NCBI GenBank assembly: GCA_003550305.1
Contig: QKYT01000052.1
Coordinates: 144,014 to 208,013 of the forward strand
Direction of reading: 5' to 3'
DNA length: 64,000 nt
Source of the DNA: Glomus cerebriforme
Taxonomy: Eukaryota; Glomeromycota; Glomeromycetes; Glomerales; Glomeraceae
The notes below the pieces were generated by a model, which saw only the letters and a list, made by a program, of their open reading frames with translations, was not told the origin of the DNA and ran no database searches. Positions 1 to 12,142 of this stretch are shown here, piece after piece. A program made the translations under genes and the position numbers. Positions within the stretch are counted from its first letter, which is position 1. Each line of letters begins with the position of its first letter.

Positions 1-3000
1 AATCTTATTTTTTTTTTATTACTCCCTGTCGAAAATTTAAACGAATAAAAATATATATCGATTTATATATTTAAATTTTAAAAAACTATAAAAAAATTTA
101 AAAAATTTTAAAATACGAATAAAAGAAAATACACGAAATGATAAAATATAAAATATTTTTTTTTTTTATATTTTTAACGCGTTATAGAATCCATATGTAC
201 GGCCAGGTCAGGAATCGACTATAAAATGGAATGTTACAAAATAAGTAAATAAGAATAATCGATCATTAAGCTTATTAAGTTGTAAATTTAACTAACCGTT
301 AGTGAAATGAGTGTCATTTTTTTTTTTTTTTTTTTTGAAAAAAAAATTATTTGTAAATTTTTTTTTTTAATGATATCATAAATTTTTTTTTAAAAAAAAT
401 GCTTAAAAAGTCTTAAAATCTCAAAAAAAATCTTATGGATCTTATTAAAATCTTAATGAGCTGACCAGCTGAGTTTTCAATGAATTTTTTTAGCTGCTTT
501 TATATTAATATCTGAACCCTGCGCAGCACTATTTCTCGGATATGTTTAAAGTTTTTTCCGCATCAAATCTTAGAAGGTACATTTTGAGTTTATTTTCCGC
601 GTCAAAATTATTCTATTATTAGAAAATTCCTTTGTTCAAGTATTCACGATTATTTTAGATCAAGGTGACCGATCCATTCAATGGATATTATTATTATAAT
701 AATTAATTTAAAGTAACTTATTACGGAATTTGCCAAGTCATAGAAGGTTTCTGTTAAAAGATGTATTTAAATAGTTGAACCAAAATATACAGTATATATT
801 GTCATTGGTAAAGTTTAGAACCGGTTTCGTTTTTTTGGAACCGGTTTGCTTTTAAATCATGTCCAATTATAATTTTATTATATTGATTCTACCAGCAGAT
901 TTGAAATCCGAACATATTTTTCTATTTTTAACTAAAATACATCATTCTATTGAATTGTTGAACATATTAAATTGACCGTATAGATCACAATAAGCGAAAT
1001 TGTAAAAATAACATGTAATTGAATTTTAAATTAGCAAAGAGGTTTCTATATTTCTTTGATATTAGTCGTCCGAAAAACTTTGCTTTTGTTCACAATTTAA
1101 GATGATTATGATATTTATAAATATTGTCCATTTAGATTTCTTTTCCACATTAGGTTGCGGTTTTTCCGATTCAATTTCTGATTGAATGCCAACTCCTGCA
1201 GGGAATAAATTAGTACATTTGACAATTACCATATAGAACAAATGACATTTTGAACATATTGTATTATTCCAAAGTATAATAATATAATCTTATTTTGTCG
1301 TTTAATACAGTATCTAAAAAAGATTTGATTTTGAGCAATCTTTATATTTTTAATCTGTAATCAAATAAGAATATATTTCAATAAAATTAATTCTTTTAAA
1401 TAATTATCATTTCTATTTATAAAGGGTGTGCATATATTTTATTTATCGGATTTATTTATTTATATATTTATATATCAAATTTTATTTTTATTGGATGAAA
1501 TTTTTAGATTTCTTTTGTAATTAGTGATTTATAACTTCATCTTTCGAAAGGGAATTTGTGATCACCCATTTATATTATGTGATGAAATATTCTATATTTA
1601 AATCTTCATACAAAAAAAGAAATAAAATTTATGATTAAATATGATTAACTAATGGAAATTGTCTCCTTAAAATATGACTTTCTTAAAAGAAAATATAAAT
1701 CTATCTTTAGTACATACTATCATAGAATCAGAATTCCATGTATTAGGATTGTATCCTCCATTATTATCTCACTCTAATAACTGTTTTGGTATAAGGTGTA
1801 AATTCATCACGGGATCTATGAAGTAAGATTAATTTCTTCAGCATCTTTAGTTGTTCATGATTCCGATTTTTGATTTATATTGAGACTTTGTATAATTCCT
1901 TCAGAATTTAAAATATAGAATCTAATAAATGGAATAAATTTGTTGTAAAGTATTCTTTAAATTTAATTTATTTAATTCAGATTCTATCGCAACTTGTATT
2001 TCATTTTCTTTATTCATATTAATTTCCCATAATTCGAATATCAAATAAAAAAGCATTTGTGTTTAATTTAGTCATACTGGGCATTATAATATTGTAATTC
2101 AGTAAATAAAATTGTTATTACAACATTACTCTCATATATTATTGCATCATAAATTGTGTTCATCCGTTCATCCTTCAATTATTCTAAATGAGTCACATTA
2201 TAATTCTTCAGTACAATGAAAATTATCCATTTTTCTTGAATGTGTTCCATTTGATAGATTTAAGGTGAATTCGGTTTGTCAAAGTGTATTCTGCAAAATG
2301 GATAGATTGTAAAACAAAATATACAAAACAAATGGTATTAAGGTTAAATGGGTCAAATTAAAACAAACAGTATACATACAATGAGGGTGAATGGATGATT
2401 CTTAATGCTCCAAATTAGAGTAAGTCTGTGGATTTCTTAAGTATTCCGCTGAAGATCAGAATCACCTCTATTTTTATAAGACAAGTTTTTGCTAATTTAA
2501 TATTTAATTTAATGCAAAAGAAAATTGTAATATGTGTCAGTGAAACCCTAAAGTAATAAAATAATATATAAAAAAATAAGTTTTTTATCAATATAACCGG
2601 AACTTATTAAATCTTCAAATGTGATGCAAGTAGAAGAAAGTCAAGAATAAAAAAGAACCATGTAAAATTATTCATGTTAAAAATATAAGAAAAATTCATT
2701 CATAATTTAATTAATTCAAATTTTTTAATGAAATTCTCAAAGGTTGATTCAAAACCATTATCAGTTCTCTTAAGTAATGAATGCATTCTACTCATCTACA
2801 TCTTTGAACTGTTTATATACAGTATTATGATGATCCTCATGTTTTCACTAACGAATAGCTTAAAACAAATGTGTCATAGAAATATTAATGATGCTGTTAA
2901 TCCTGTTATGATGAGATATCATTACACAGGTAAGTAATAAAATCTCTCACTTTTATGAAGAAGTTTTTCGAGTTTATTGAGAAAACTTAGCATGTTTACG

Positions 3001-3711
3001 CTCTTCTACAAAATTCCCCCGAAACACGTGTTCGAAAGTATTGCTCCGTCCCAAGCGTTGATAGGATTTTTAACCACAGTTTGATACCAGACATCTCGGC
3101 GCCCTTTGTAAACATATAGGAACAATCTGAATTTTCCTTGCATTATTCTATCCTTTGCTGCGCTATGTAACTTTATGATTAATTATTAAGCAGACGGGTA
3201 ATACAATATTTTAATAATAACGATATCTTAAATGGCGAATTCTAATATAAAAAAAAAAAATACAGAATTATATATGACAATTTTCAAAATTTTAATGATC
3301 GCGTAAGATGTGAACGTTATCATCGCTGTCAGCGTACCTTACTCAGAATTACTAGTTGATTTAAAAAAGAAGCCGTCTTCATTGTACGAGTATCATTTAA
3401 AAGTCTCTCTGTCTAAACACACTTTTGCAACGAAAAAGTTACAATAGCAACTCTGTTATTCTGGCTAAATATTGGCTTAAATTCACAATCTCACCACATG
3501 TAAACTTATTGTAGGCATGCATAATAAATCATATGCATCATAACTTTATTTTATATTTTTTTATTTTAAATTTATAAACATCTAAATTTTCAAAAATTCA
3601 TGTTAATATCGAGAATAGATTAATTATAATCCAGACCCGACCTAAATATATCAAAGATCCTCTATCGAGAGACTATGTATATGCAAAATATATTGAGACT
3701 TATAAAATGTA
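1..3711. other. gene-free AT-rich region
   Basis: I see no supported gene here. It is AT-rich sequence with homopolymer runs, for example T runs near 317-336 and 361-369. A direct repeat of AACCGGTTT lies at about 819-848. A weakly protein-like stretch on the minus strand (about 1922-2060) is broken by stops and is listed under rejected items. The stretch at about 3000-3120 is less AT-rich than its surroundings but has no open frame. It lies downstream of the pseudokinase gene that ends at 3712. Confidence 0.6.
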
Positions 3712-6028
3712 TTAATTCTTCTTGTTATCTATGGAAGTATTATTCTTCTTTACTGCCGTTTTCATCCAATCCTGTGCACGCTTATTTCCAGCCATGGCTG
3801 CCTTTTTGATTAGGTTTCGAGCTTCATCTTTCTTTCCAGTACTGCCCAAGTATTGGCCATACGCGAACATGCCCTTGGGATTCTCCTGGTTTGCCGATCG
3901 TTTAAGTAGTTCGATATATTCTTCGTAATACAACGTGGCGAGCTCATATTGTGCATCTGCATTGTTGAGATCGGAGGCTTGTTGGAGATATGGCATCGCC
4001 TTCTTCGCGAGTTGTTCTGTAGAATTAATAAAAAAACAAGCGTTTGTGTGATTGAGTAAACTTAGATCGGAGATCTCGCGCAATAATACAAAACTCAATT
4101 AAAAAACAACCATCCCGCGTGCTATCTTCAGACTCGTCCTCTTCCACTTTCACATATTTCCTCCAAAGATAAAGTCCCGTATAATATAATGCTCTGGAAT
4201 CATTTGTACTCGATCCGCAATATTGATAACACTTGAACGCCTTTTCACGATATTCCCGATACTCTTGCTCCAGTATCTCCAGTTGCTTCTTGTCCTGTAA
4301 AATGGGGTCACTTTCGCCAGCGGATTGTACTTGATTATTGTTCTTTAGGGATAACACAATCTTATGTACATCTTCTGCTTTCTGATGCCAAGCAGCAGCA
4401 TTTGTCAGAGTCCATTCTTTCTCTTGAGGATCATTAAAAGGTGTTTCGGTCGTAATGTCACTGGTTGGCATGGTTTCTTGTTCGATCAAGTCTGCCAGAA
4501 TATCATCAAGTACCCTAATAATATCACTTATTGATGGTCGATCTGTCGGTGAAATGGCACAGCAATCCTCGATCAACTTGTTGAATTTTGGGCAGATGGT
4601 CAGGTTTTCATCATCATTCATCATATAAAATAGCTTGTTGTTTTTGATTTTATGTTGAGCAGTCTTATCGTCATCATCACTATAAGGTTTCTTTTCTGTT
4701 TGCAGCTGCCAGAGAAGAGCTCCATAGCTTTATTGACAATAATTTTGCATAGTTAGGATGGAAGTTGACACAATAAACTGTTTGTACAATGACATTCATG
4801 TACCTCCAAATATCAGACAAATAGGTATGTTCTTTAGCATCTAATACCTCAGGTGGCTCATAACGACTGTTTGTGATGATATAACTGGATCTTTCCTCTA
4901 TCTATGAAGTTAGAAATAGTGGCAGAATCCAGAATAAAGTTTAAAACAAAATTTGCAACAGCAAATCAGAAAGTAGAAGCATAACGTACTTCTCTCCCGT
5001 ACACAAAATTTGACACTTTAGGGCGCAAGTCTTTCGTCATGTAAATATTGTCACAACATATACTCTTGTGTATAATACCAGAAGCATGGATGTATGCGAG
5101 AGTGTATGCAATTTCTCTAGCAATTTCAATCTTTTGCTTCATTTTCTCACGCAACTTGCCCTTCTTGAGCACTTCCGTCAACGATCCACACGGCAAGTCC
5201 TCCGTAACGACGTACACTCGGCCGTTTTGTCGATATAATCCATAAGAGCCGTGCACTGATCCCAAATTGGCGAGCTTCTGAAGGATCGCAACGCTTCGGC
5301 GTATACTATGAGAAGAATCACTGCCAGGATCCGCAGCAGCATCGATATTATCGGAAATTTGGTAACTGACTTCACTGGCAATGACGGGTTGGCCCTTGTA
5401 ATCGCTGCGAAATTTTGAGGGTTCGTTCTCGATAGGTTTTAATTTCAGATCCTTGATGAAAATTTTAGTAAAGTCCTGTATCAATTTGTCATCCATTATG
5501 CGTCGAACGTCTTTTATGTAAGAGTTATTTTCCAGAGTTATTTGTTTTACATCGTCGCTAGCATTGGCCGTATGTATCTTTAAAATAAAAAAATAAACAA
5601 ATATATTAACAATTAAAGATAAAGTCATCTTTCAGTTTATGTAAAATTTCTGTTACCTGAACTGAAAGTTGAAAATAACTAAGATACTTAGCCAATTCAT
5701 CCTCTAATTTCTCATATTCCTGGATGAAAAGGATTTCCCAGAGGTTGTAGGAGAATTTATTTGCCGAAGTTCGTATGACATACCGCAGGCATCTGCGAAG
5801 AACATCCTTCAGCTTCTGAAATGTTTTATACTCTTCATCCATTTGACAATCGTTTAAGGTCCTTTTTTGACTGTATTTGGATAGTGCTTCAGACAAAAGT
5901 CGACAATTCTCGCCAAGAGATTCGCAACGTTTACTGTTATTGCGTAAATTGGAAGACATCACGTATACTTTGGTCGCGATGTCCATCAGCTGTAAGGCAA
6001 AGGAAACGATTCCAAGTGATTCTGCCAT
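3712..6028 (-). CDS. MLKL-like protein: helical bundle + pseudokinase + Sel1-like tail
   Basis: Five exons close in frame to 659 aa: 6028-5657, 5577-4990, 4901-4804, 4727-4111, 4016-3712. The last donor (GTTGTT at 4110) is weak and least certain. The start is the MAESLG methionine at 6028; an in-frame ATG at 6079 would add 17 residues. Residues 1-124 (exon 1) are all helical, with a Lys/Cys-rich second helix and an ILF-x-x-E-Y-E-K-L last helix, resembling the four-helix bundle of MLKL and HeLo-like domains. Residues about 165-433 have a kinase fold with all catalytic signatures lost: no glycine loop, VAIK lysine replaced (VIAS), HRD changed to HKS (294-296), DFG changed to NFV (314-316). Structural motifs persist: catalytic-loop N301, YEPPEVL, DIWSYG, DRPS. 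The tail (about 450-659) has Sel1/TPR-like helical repeats (ALYYTGLYL, AQYELATLYY, GMFAYGQYL). It is divergent to the active kinase at 6622, 593 bp away. The kinase-fold call is firm; the bundle homology is inference. Confidence 0.78.
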
Positions 6029-6621
6029 AATCATAAAATTCCAAAAAGTATAGTTTAGTTTCAAATAATGGATGATCAAACTATAAATTGAAAATTTTTC
6101 AACAATGAAAATTTTTATTAATTTTAGCGTTTATATATTGAGGATTTTACAATGAATGTAAAATTGGAAATATTTGGGTCTAGGCTTAATTACACGTCAC
6201 ACGATTATCGGTACGCAAAGATCTACTATTATTATTATTATTTTTTTTTTTTTTTTTACATATTTCGATATTTTTGCTAATCCTTGAGTAAAACTTCTTG
6301 TAGCTAAATTTTAACCAATTTGTCAATTTGTTTTAGACTCAGCAGTATGCTTTTTAAAAGATTTAATTGAAAAAAAATAAAGCAATATTCTTGGAAAGGA
6401 TTGGACAAATTTAGCTAGATATAAAACTAATTGAATTTCTTGGCTAGTATGATCAACATCGCTGATTGCTCATACAAACTTCTAAAAAAGAACGTGGAAT
6501 GTTCAAATGACCTGAAATTCTGAAAATCATTCCTTATTGTTAAAAAGATTACCCGATCTGTTTTCAATAATAAAATCAGCTCATCCATTAAATTTATTGA
6601 TCACCGAAACCTTCTACCAGC
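6029..6621. promoter_or_regulatory. shared upstream region of divergent pseudokinase/kinase pair
   Basis: This 593-bp intergenic stretch separates two start codons pointing away from each other. It holds an ATT trinucleotide run followed by a T run at about 6229-6257. No clear TATA box or palindromic operator was recognised. Co-regulation of the two genes is inferred only from the layout. Confidence 0.4.
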
Positions 6622-9284
6622 ATGACACATTGTACCTCAAATTCTAAAGATGCCAATGAAACCGAACAATCAGATGTGCTCGCTGAAAATGAACAATTAA
6701 CAATAATCATCCCGCTTCCCCTGCCTGATAAATCTTTCTTGGATGATATTCAAAAATTTTATTCAAACGATTTCCAAGAAAATTTCACTGGCGACGATGT
6801 GACTTTAGATTATCTTTTTACAGCATGGGATTGGTCGAGAATGGTTCAGTGTGTCTACAATGAATACTTTGGTACCGGAGAAGATGCCCTACAGTCCGAA
6901 TGTGCCGCAAAATCACCCGACTATGCTTATCAGGAAGTGCTTCGTGAACTCAGAGCACGAAATCTCTTTGATGTTCACGAATTTACGAAGTTCAACCCTA
7001 ATCTGAAACCAATCCCGTGTGCACCCGTACTGTGGAAAATTGCTGAACAAGACATTCCAAACTGGGAAACACTCAGATCAATGTACCGGGATTGCCCTGA
7101 TATGAAATTTTGGACTCGTCATAGTTTTGATATGTGGCAAGTGTGCCGCATGTATCAGCTATACAAAGAGCGTCCAGAAAATGTCGACATTCTTCGATCA
7201 ATTGTTGGAGATTATCCATACAAATACGACGACAAAAAATTAAGCAAGTCCAAATTAGGCAAAATAACAGAAGAGGAATTTAAGTTTCTAGACATGGCGC
7301 TAAATGAAAAAACTAATGTAAAGTTTGGTCATTTCTGCGAATTCATTCTATATAAAGAATTATATGATGTCTTGTCGTTGGAGGACTACTACTTGGCTCA
7401 AAGTCTCCAAAAAACTTCTTGGAGTGATGAAGAGTCTGAGGAACTCAAGGAATGGTTCCAGGACTTAGTTGTTGCCGGGATTACAAAGATTGCAAAATGG
7501 AATCCTTGGAGAGGACGCCGCAGTTACTTATGGATCAACAGCTGGCTAACTTATGCTCAAGAAACCACCAAATACAGCCCTTACGGAGACAATAAAGCTC
7601 CATTAACGTTGTTACTTAGTCCGAAAATCCCGAACAAACAGTTTCGTTATGGTAACTATTGGAACGAATTTGTAAGTCGATAATTCTCCGCATTTTTTAT
7701 CTTATTTTTAGAATAATGTTCATTTTTGTAAGTTTGTCTTTGTTTTCAGAACGACTGTGGGCTTACTCGGCAAGTTCCTCACGCAAAACCTTTAATGGTA
7801 CAAACATTTCCTGGTTTCTGCTACCGATTCTTCAAAGAAAAATATGGGGATACTTCTGCACAAAAAATGTTTACGATGCGTGTTGATGTACCTGGTAATG
7901 CACAGAGACTACAACGGGAACTTGGCGATCTCTATAAGAGAGATTTTGGGCATATTATAGAGTGGATCCCGTACGAAAATCTGAGTAACGTTGCGTATAT
8001 GACCCGTGGTGGATTTGGATACATATATACTGCGGAATGGAAACCACAGCAAAACGTCAATTTACCACGATATCAGCGTAATCTCTCTAGCGATGTCACA
8101 ATTCCTGTCGCCCTAAAGTATATCTTTAACGCAGAGCATATCACCGAATCATTTCTTCGTGAAGTATGTTTATGAATGACATTCAAAATATGTACAAATA
8201 CTTATATATTTTTTTATGTAAATTCAGCTGAACATTATGGTGCACGCTTTATCCGCGTATCCACTTGGATTTGTGAAATTTTGGGGTCTTACAAGACGCC
8301 CAGTGCCTAAAATAATAGAATCAATCTCTGAGAAGAATTCTTTACCACCTTCGAATGCAGTCCTATTGGTTCTAGAGTTCGCAACACATGGGACACTCCA
8401 TGATTTTCTTTCATCTAAGAAATCTATGGACTGGACGGAAAAAATTAATATTGCTTTGCTTATTGCAACTGGTATTAATAAAGCATTGCACTCTAAAGGA
8501 ATTGCTCATAGGTAAGTGTTGCCTATTTGGAAAACCAAAACTGAACAATTATTTATTTACCACAAACTTGGCTCTATGATTGTACATTTTAATCATTAGA
8601 GATTTACACAGTGGCAATATTCTTATGCTCAATGTTCCTGACGGGAATACGCCGTCTATAAGAGGTTGTGTAACTGACGTGGGGTTAAGTGGCTACGTCC
8701 GAATTGAGAATGCTATGGTAGCAGATGAACAAGAAGGTGTTTTTGGAGTTCTTCCTTATATTGCACCCGAAGTGCTTGGTGGCGAACCTTATACACTTGC
8801 TGCGGATGTATACTCTTTCGGTATTATTTTGTGGCAAATTGCTGCCAATAAGTTACCTTTCCGTAATCGTGCTCATGACATTAGTCTGAAAAATTCCATA
8901 TGCAATGGTCTTCGTGAGAACCGCGTACCTCAAGTACCCAAGGATTACGAAGATATGTATATGCGGTGTTGGGATGCTGATCCTAAAAAAAGACCTACCA
9001 TCGATGATGTCATGTGGGAATTAGAACGTATGTGGGAGGATTCAGTTGACGGCAAACTCTCTACAAATGAAGAAGGGGCTGATGTTGATGATGATGGACC
9101 AAAAGAGAAGATGGATAAAAATCTTGATAATTCACAAGTTCACTCCACCGACATCCACCCAAATACCGTATATCACAGCCGGTTTTTTTCCACCACATCG
9201 GAATGCACATTGGAATTCACGATGGAAGATTCCGAGATCTGTTGGCAGCAATCGTTTACTAGGGATGTCAAAAATCTGGTTTAA
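6622..9284 (+). CDS. large protein kinase with unknown N-terminal half (TKL-like)
   Basis: Four exons close in frame to 810 aa: 6622-7671, 7750-8163, 8228-8511, 8600-9284, all with GT..AG introns. Residues 1-415 match no family I recognise; they are soluble, helix-rich and rich in Trp and Tyr, with no signal peptide or membrane segment. The kinase lead-in is IEWIPYENL (420-428). The domain runs from about 430 to 690: GGFG loop (437-440), VALK with K473, HRDLHSGN (582-589, D584 and N589), magnesium motif DVG (609-611) in place of DFG, and APEVL. The catalytic residues are present, so activity is likely. The tail is acidic, then ends in a short conserved-looking segment (YHSRFFST...). It is head-to-head with the pseudokinase gene. 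Both genes look less AT-biased than the kinase at 17973. The lead-in and catalytic-loop style match the expanded kinase family of Rhizophagus. The substrate is unknown. Confidence 0.88.
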
Positions 9285-9910
9285 ACAATAAAAAACAATT
9301 AAAACCAATTAAAACCATATGGAAATTTTGTTCTAAAATTGTTTTAAAACACGCACGTGCCATACCTATCGTTTACTATTGACCAAGAATCGCTTAGATA
9401 GAAACAATGATATTATTTAATAAGAACTTCTCATGTAAAAATATTTCAGCATAGCTGTTAGAGAATTATTTTATTATAATTTAATTTACTGTTGTTAATA
9501 AAATAATTTTTTTTTGAGTTCGAAAAATTTGTAAGGACAATAATAAGACAAATTATAGGTTGAGGTTAATATAAAAAAAAATTATTTATAATTAATATAG
9601 CCAGTATTATGTATTTAGCCAAATTTCATAATTCGGATGCATATTTTTACTATTAAATGTACTTGATTTGTTAACAATATAAAACGTAACTCAATAACTC
9701 AATACTAATAATTGATAAAACTTGTGCAATTTTAGAAGTTAGAACGTACTGTACTATTTTATTTAATATTTGATCTTATCTCATGTTTACTAATGGTCGC
9801 CCATGATTTTTCATAGTGATATTTTTTTAAAAACTGTGAAAATGATAATATCAAATATAGTTTATTTTAATATTTAATTTTTATTGTTAATAGCGTTAAT
9901 ATTTTAATTA
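9285..9910. other. gene-free flank left of assembly gap
   Basis: AT-rich sequence downstream of the kinase gene with no open frame of note. Direct ACAATTAAAACCAATTAAAACC repeats lie just after the stop codon. Confidence 0.5.
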
Positions 9911-10485
9911 NNNNNNNNNNNNNNNNNNNNNNNNNNNNNNNNNNNNNNNNNNNNNNNNNNNNNNNNNNNNNNNNNNNNNNNNNNNNNNNNNNNNNNNNNN
10001 NNNNNNNNNNNNNNNNNNNNNNNNNNNNNNNNNNNNNNNNNNNNNNNNNNNNNNNNNNNNNNNNNNNNNNNNNNNNNNNNNNNNNNNNNNNNNNNNNNNN
10101 NNNNNNNNNNNNNNNNNNNNNNNNNNNNNNNNNNNNNNNNNNNNNNNNNNNNNNNNNNNNNNNNNNNNNNNNNNNNNNNNNNNNNNNNNNNNNNNNNNNN
10201 NNNNNNNNNNNNNNNNNNNNNNNNNNNNNNNNNNNNNNNNNNNNNNNNNNNNNNNNNNNNNNNNNNNNNNNNNNNNNNNNNNNNNNNNNNNNNNNNNNNN
10301 NNNNNNNNNNNNNNNNNNNNNNNNNNNNNNNNNNNNNNNNNNNNNNNNNNNNNNNNNNNNNNNNNNNNNNNNNNNNNNNNNNNNNNNNNNNNNNNNNNNN
10401 NNNNNNNNNNNNNNNNNNNNNNNNNNNNNNNNNNNNNNNNNNNNNNNNNNNNNNNNNNNNNNNNNNNNNNNNNNNNNNNNNNNNN
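9911..10485. other. assembly gap (575 N)
   Basis: An uninterrupted run of 575 N. Sequence resumes eight bases before a 91-bp near-perfect hairpin at 10493, which may be why the assembly broke here. Confidence 1.
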
Positions 10486-10492
10486 GATAAAA

Positions 10493-10583
10493 TAGTTATT
10501 TCATGTGAACCATGAATTTATCATTATTTTCACGGCTGCGCCGTGAAAATCAATGATATTCATGGATTCCCATGAAATAACTA
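10493..10583. repeat. hairpin element, MITE-like (TTATTTCATG family)
   Basis: An inverted repeat with arms of about 44 bp, from TAGTTATTTCATG to TTTTCACGGC, and a three-base loop (TGC). The right arm ends CATGAAATAACTA. Arms differ at only a few positions. Its termini resemble those of the hairpin at 16586-16669. Confidence 0.75.
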
Positions 10584-12142
10584 GTACATATTGCATAATG
10601 GCAATATTGGTACGAATCGTCTATAGTCTCATGATATATTGTACAAAAGGAAAATCAATGGACTTTTTAAGATTTTTTTTTATAGACGGTCAGCCTGATT
10701 TCGAATCATCTCTAATTTTAGTAACAATTATCAGCACTTAGGCGGCATTAAAAACTGCTTTGGAATCAGATCGATTTATATGTAAAAAAGTGTAGAGAAT
10801 CGATTCTCAAGAATCGATTCTACTATGCTGTTTCGATTTTTTCAGAATCGATTCCAATCCCTAAACCAAACAGTGTCAAGTGTAATTATATGATAATTGA
10901 TTCTTGATAATTACAAGATGATACTAGTATCCTGTGTTATTTTTCTTTTGTTTATTTCTACACATTGTATGTATGTATAATAATAATAATAAAGAACCAT
11001 CTATTCTAGGATTTATACTCCCTACTGACTGTTTCTAAATCGGAGCCTTACCATAATTTAAAAACGGACCAATATAATGTAAAAAAAAAGCGTTTAAATT
11101 CTTATATCATAATATTTCTTAAAATTATTACTTAATAACAGATAACCTATAATATTAATAAAGTTATTAAATAGTTCAATAATGATATTTATTATCTATA
11201 TTAGAAAATAATTACGTCCATTCGAAACTATTTTTGTATCACCGACACTTTACCTTTTGTGGCGCAACGAACTCAAAAACAAATTTTTTTTTTTTTGTAA
11301 TGATATTTATACGCGATTTTTATGTTCATTTTATGCAGTATCATATAAATATTTAACATAGCTTGATATATTTGGGTACTTAAACTACTTTGCTTAATAA
11401 TTTATTTTAACACCAATATTCAAATATCACCGCACCAGCATTATGGTGGAGAATTAAAATGTAATGAAATTCTACACCCCAATGCTGGTGCGGTTATATT
11501 GAGAAATATACAATAAATTTAATGTATTACCTAATAAAGAAAAGAAAAATTTTTAATCATAGAATTTCATATAATACACGAACCGATGCTTATCTTAAAT
11601 ATATAATCAAAGTTACGGCATAATGCTATAATGTATAATGTTTAAGGTCTGAATGTAAATCCTATTCCAATAAATTATCAAACTGTCGAAAACGTGATAT
11701 TATTAATACAGCTTATTGATTATAGATAAATTTGTTTAATTGTAAAGGATAATGCATAATCTTCCCAGTAGGCATCGAAATATTTGTATCTAGAGGACGA
11801 ATTTTTTGTTACGTCACTATTTGTCAACTTGGGTTAGGGTAGGGTAAGGCATATGATTGGTCACAAGTCATGTACCCGAGCGAACCTAGTATGCATATTA
11901 AAATAAAATTTGAAACATGAATTTAGTAATTCAATTTGAATTTGATATTATAAACAATTCATTTTATTTATCAGAATGGTGTTTTTTTTTATATTTCGCA
12001 ATTTTACGACGTGTGAATAAAATTTAAAATTGAGACGGTAAAAGTAAAAGAAATAAACTACAAAAATAAAAATAAAAATACCTTTTACCAAATTATAAAT
12101 ATACAAAAAAAAACTATTTACTTTTTATGAAAAAAAAATTTT
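10584..12142. other. gene-free repeat-bearing region
   Basis: No supported gene. It contains repeated GAATCGATTC palindromes at about 10798-10856 and a second hairpin element at 11423-11500. A TTAGGGTAGGGTAAGG stretch near 11832 is too short to call telomeric. The rest is AT-rich. Confidence 0.5.
11423..11500. repeat. short hairpin element, MITE-like (CACCGCACCAGCATT arms)
   Basis: Inverted arms of about 33 bp. The left arm starts AATATCACCGCACCAGCATT; the right arm ends AATGCTGGTGCGGTTATATT. The spacer is about 11 bp. The GC-rich arms stand out from the AT-rich flanks. The core ACCAGCATTA resembles part of the arm of the larger element at 54954-55099. Confidence 0.7.

Noticed and set aside
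1922..2060. Protein-like minus-strand stretch (FELWEINMNKENEIQVAIES...)
   Set aside because: About 35 codons look coding but are closed by stops on both sides, with no recognisable domain. At most an old relic.
2728..2937. 69-codon plus-strand frame
   Set aside because: No domain and no splice partner; AT-rich chance frame. It ends in GTAAGTAA, so it could be a first exon, but nothing coherent follows.
11830..11850. TTAGGGTAGGGTAAGG resembling telomere repeat
   Set aside because: Only about two degenerate units, isolated within the window interior.
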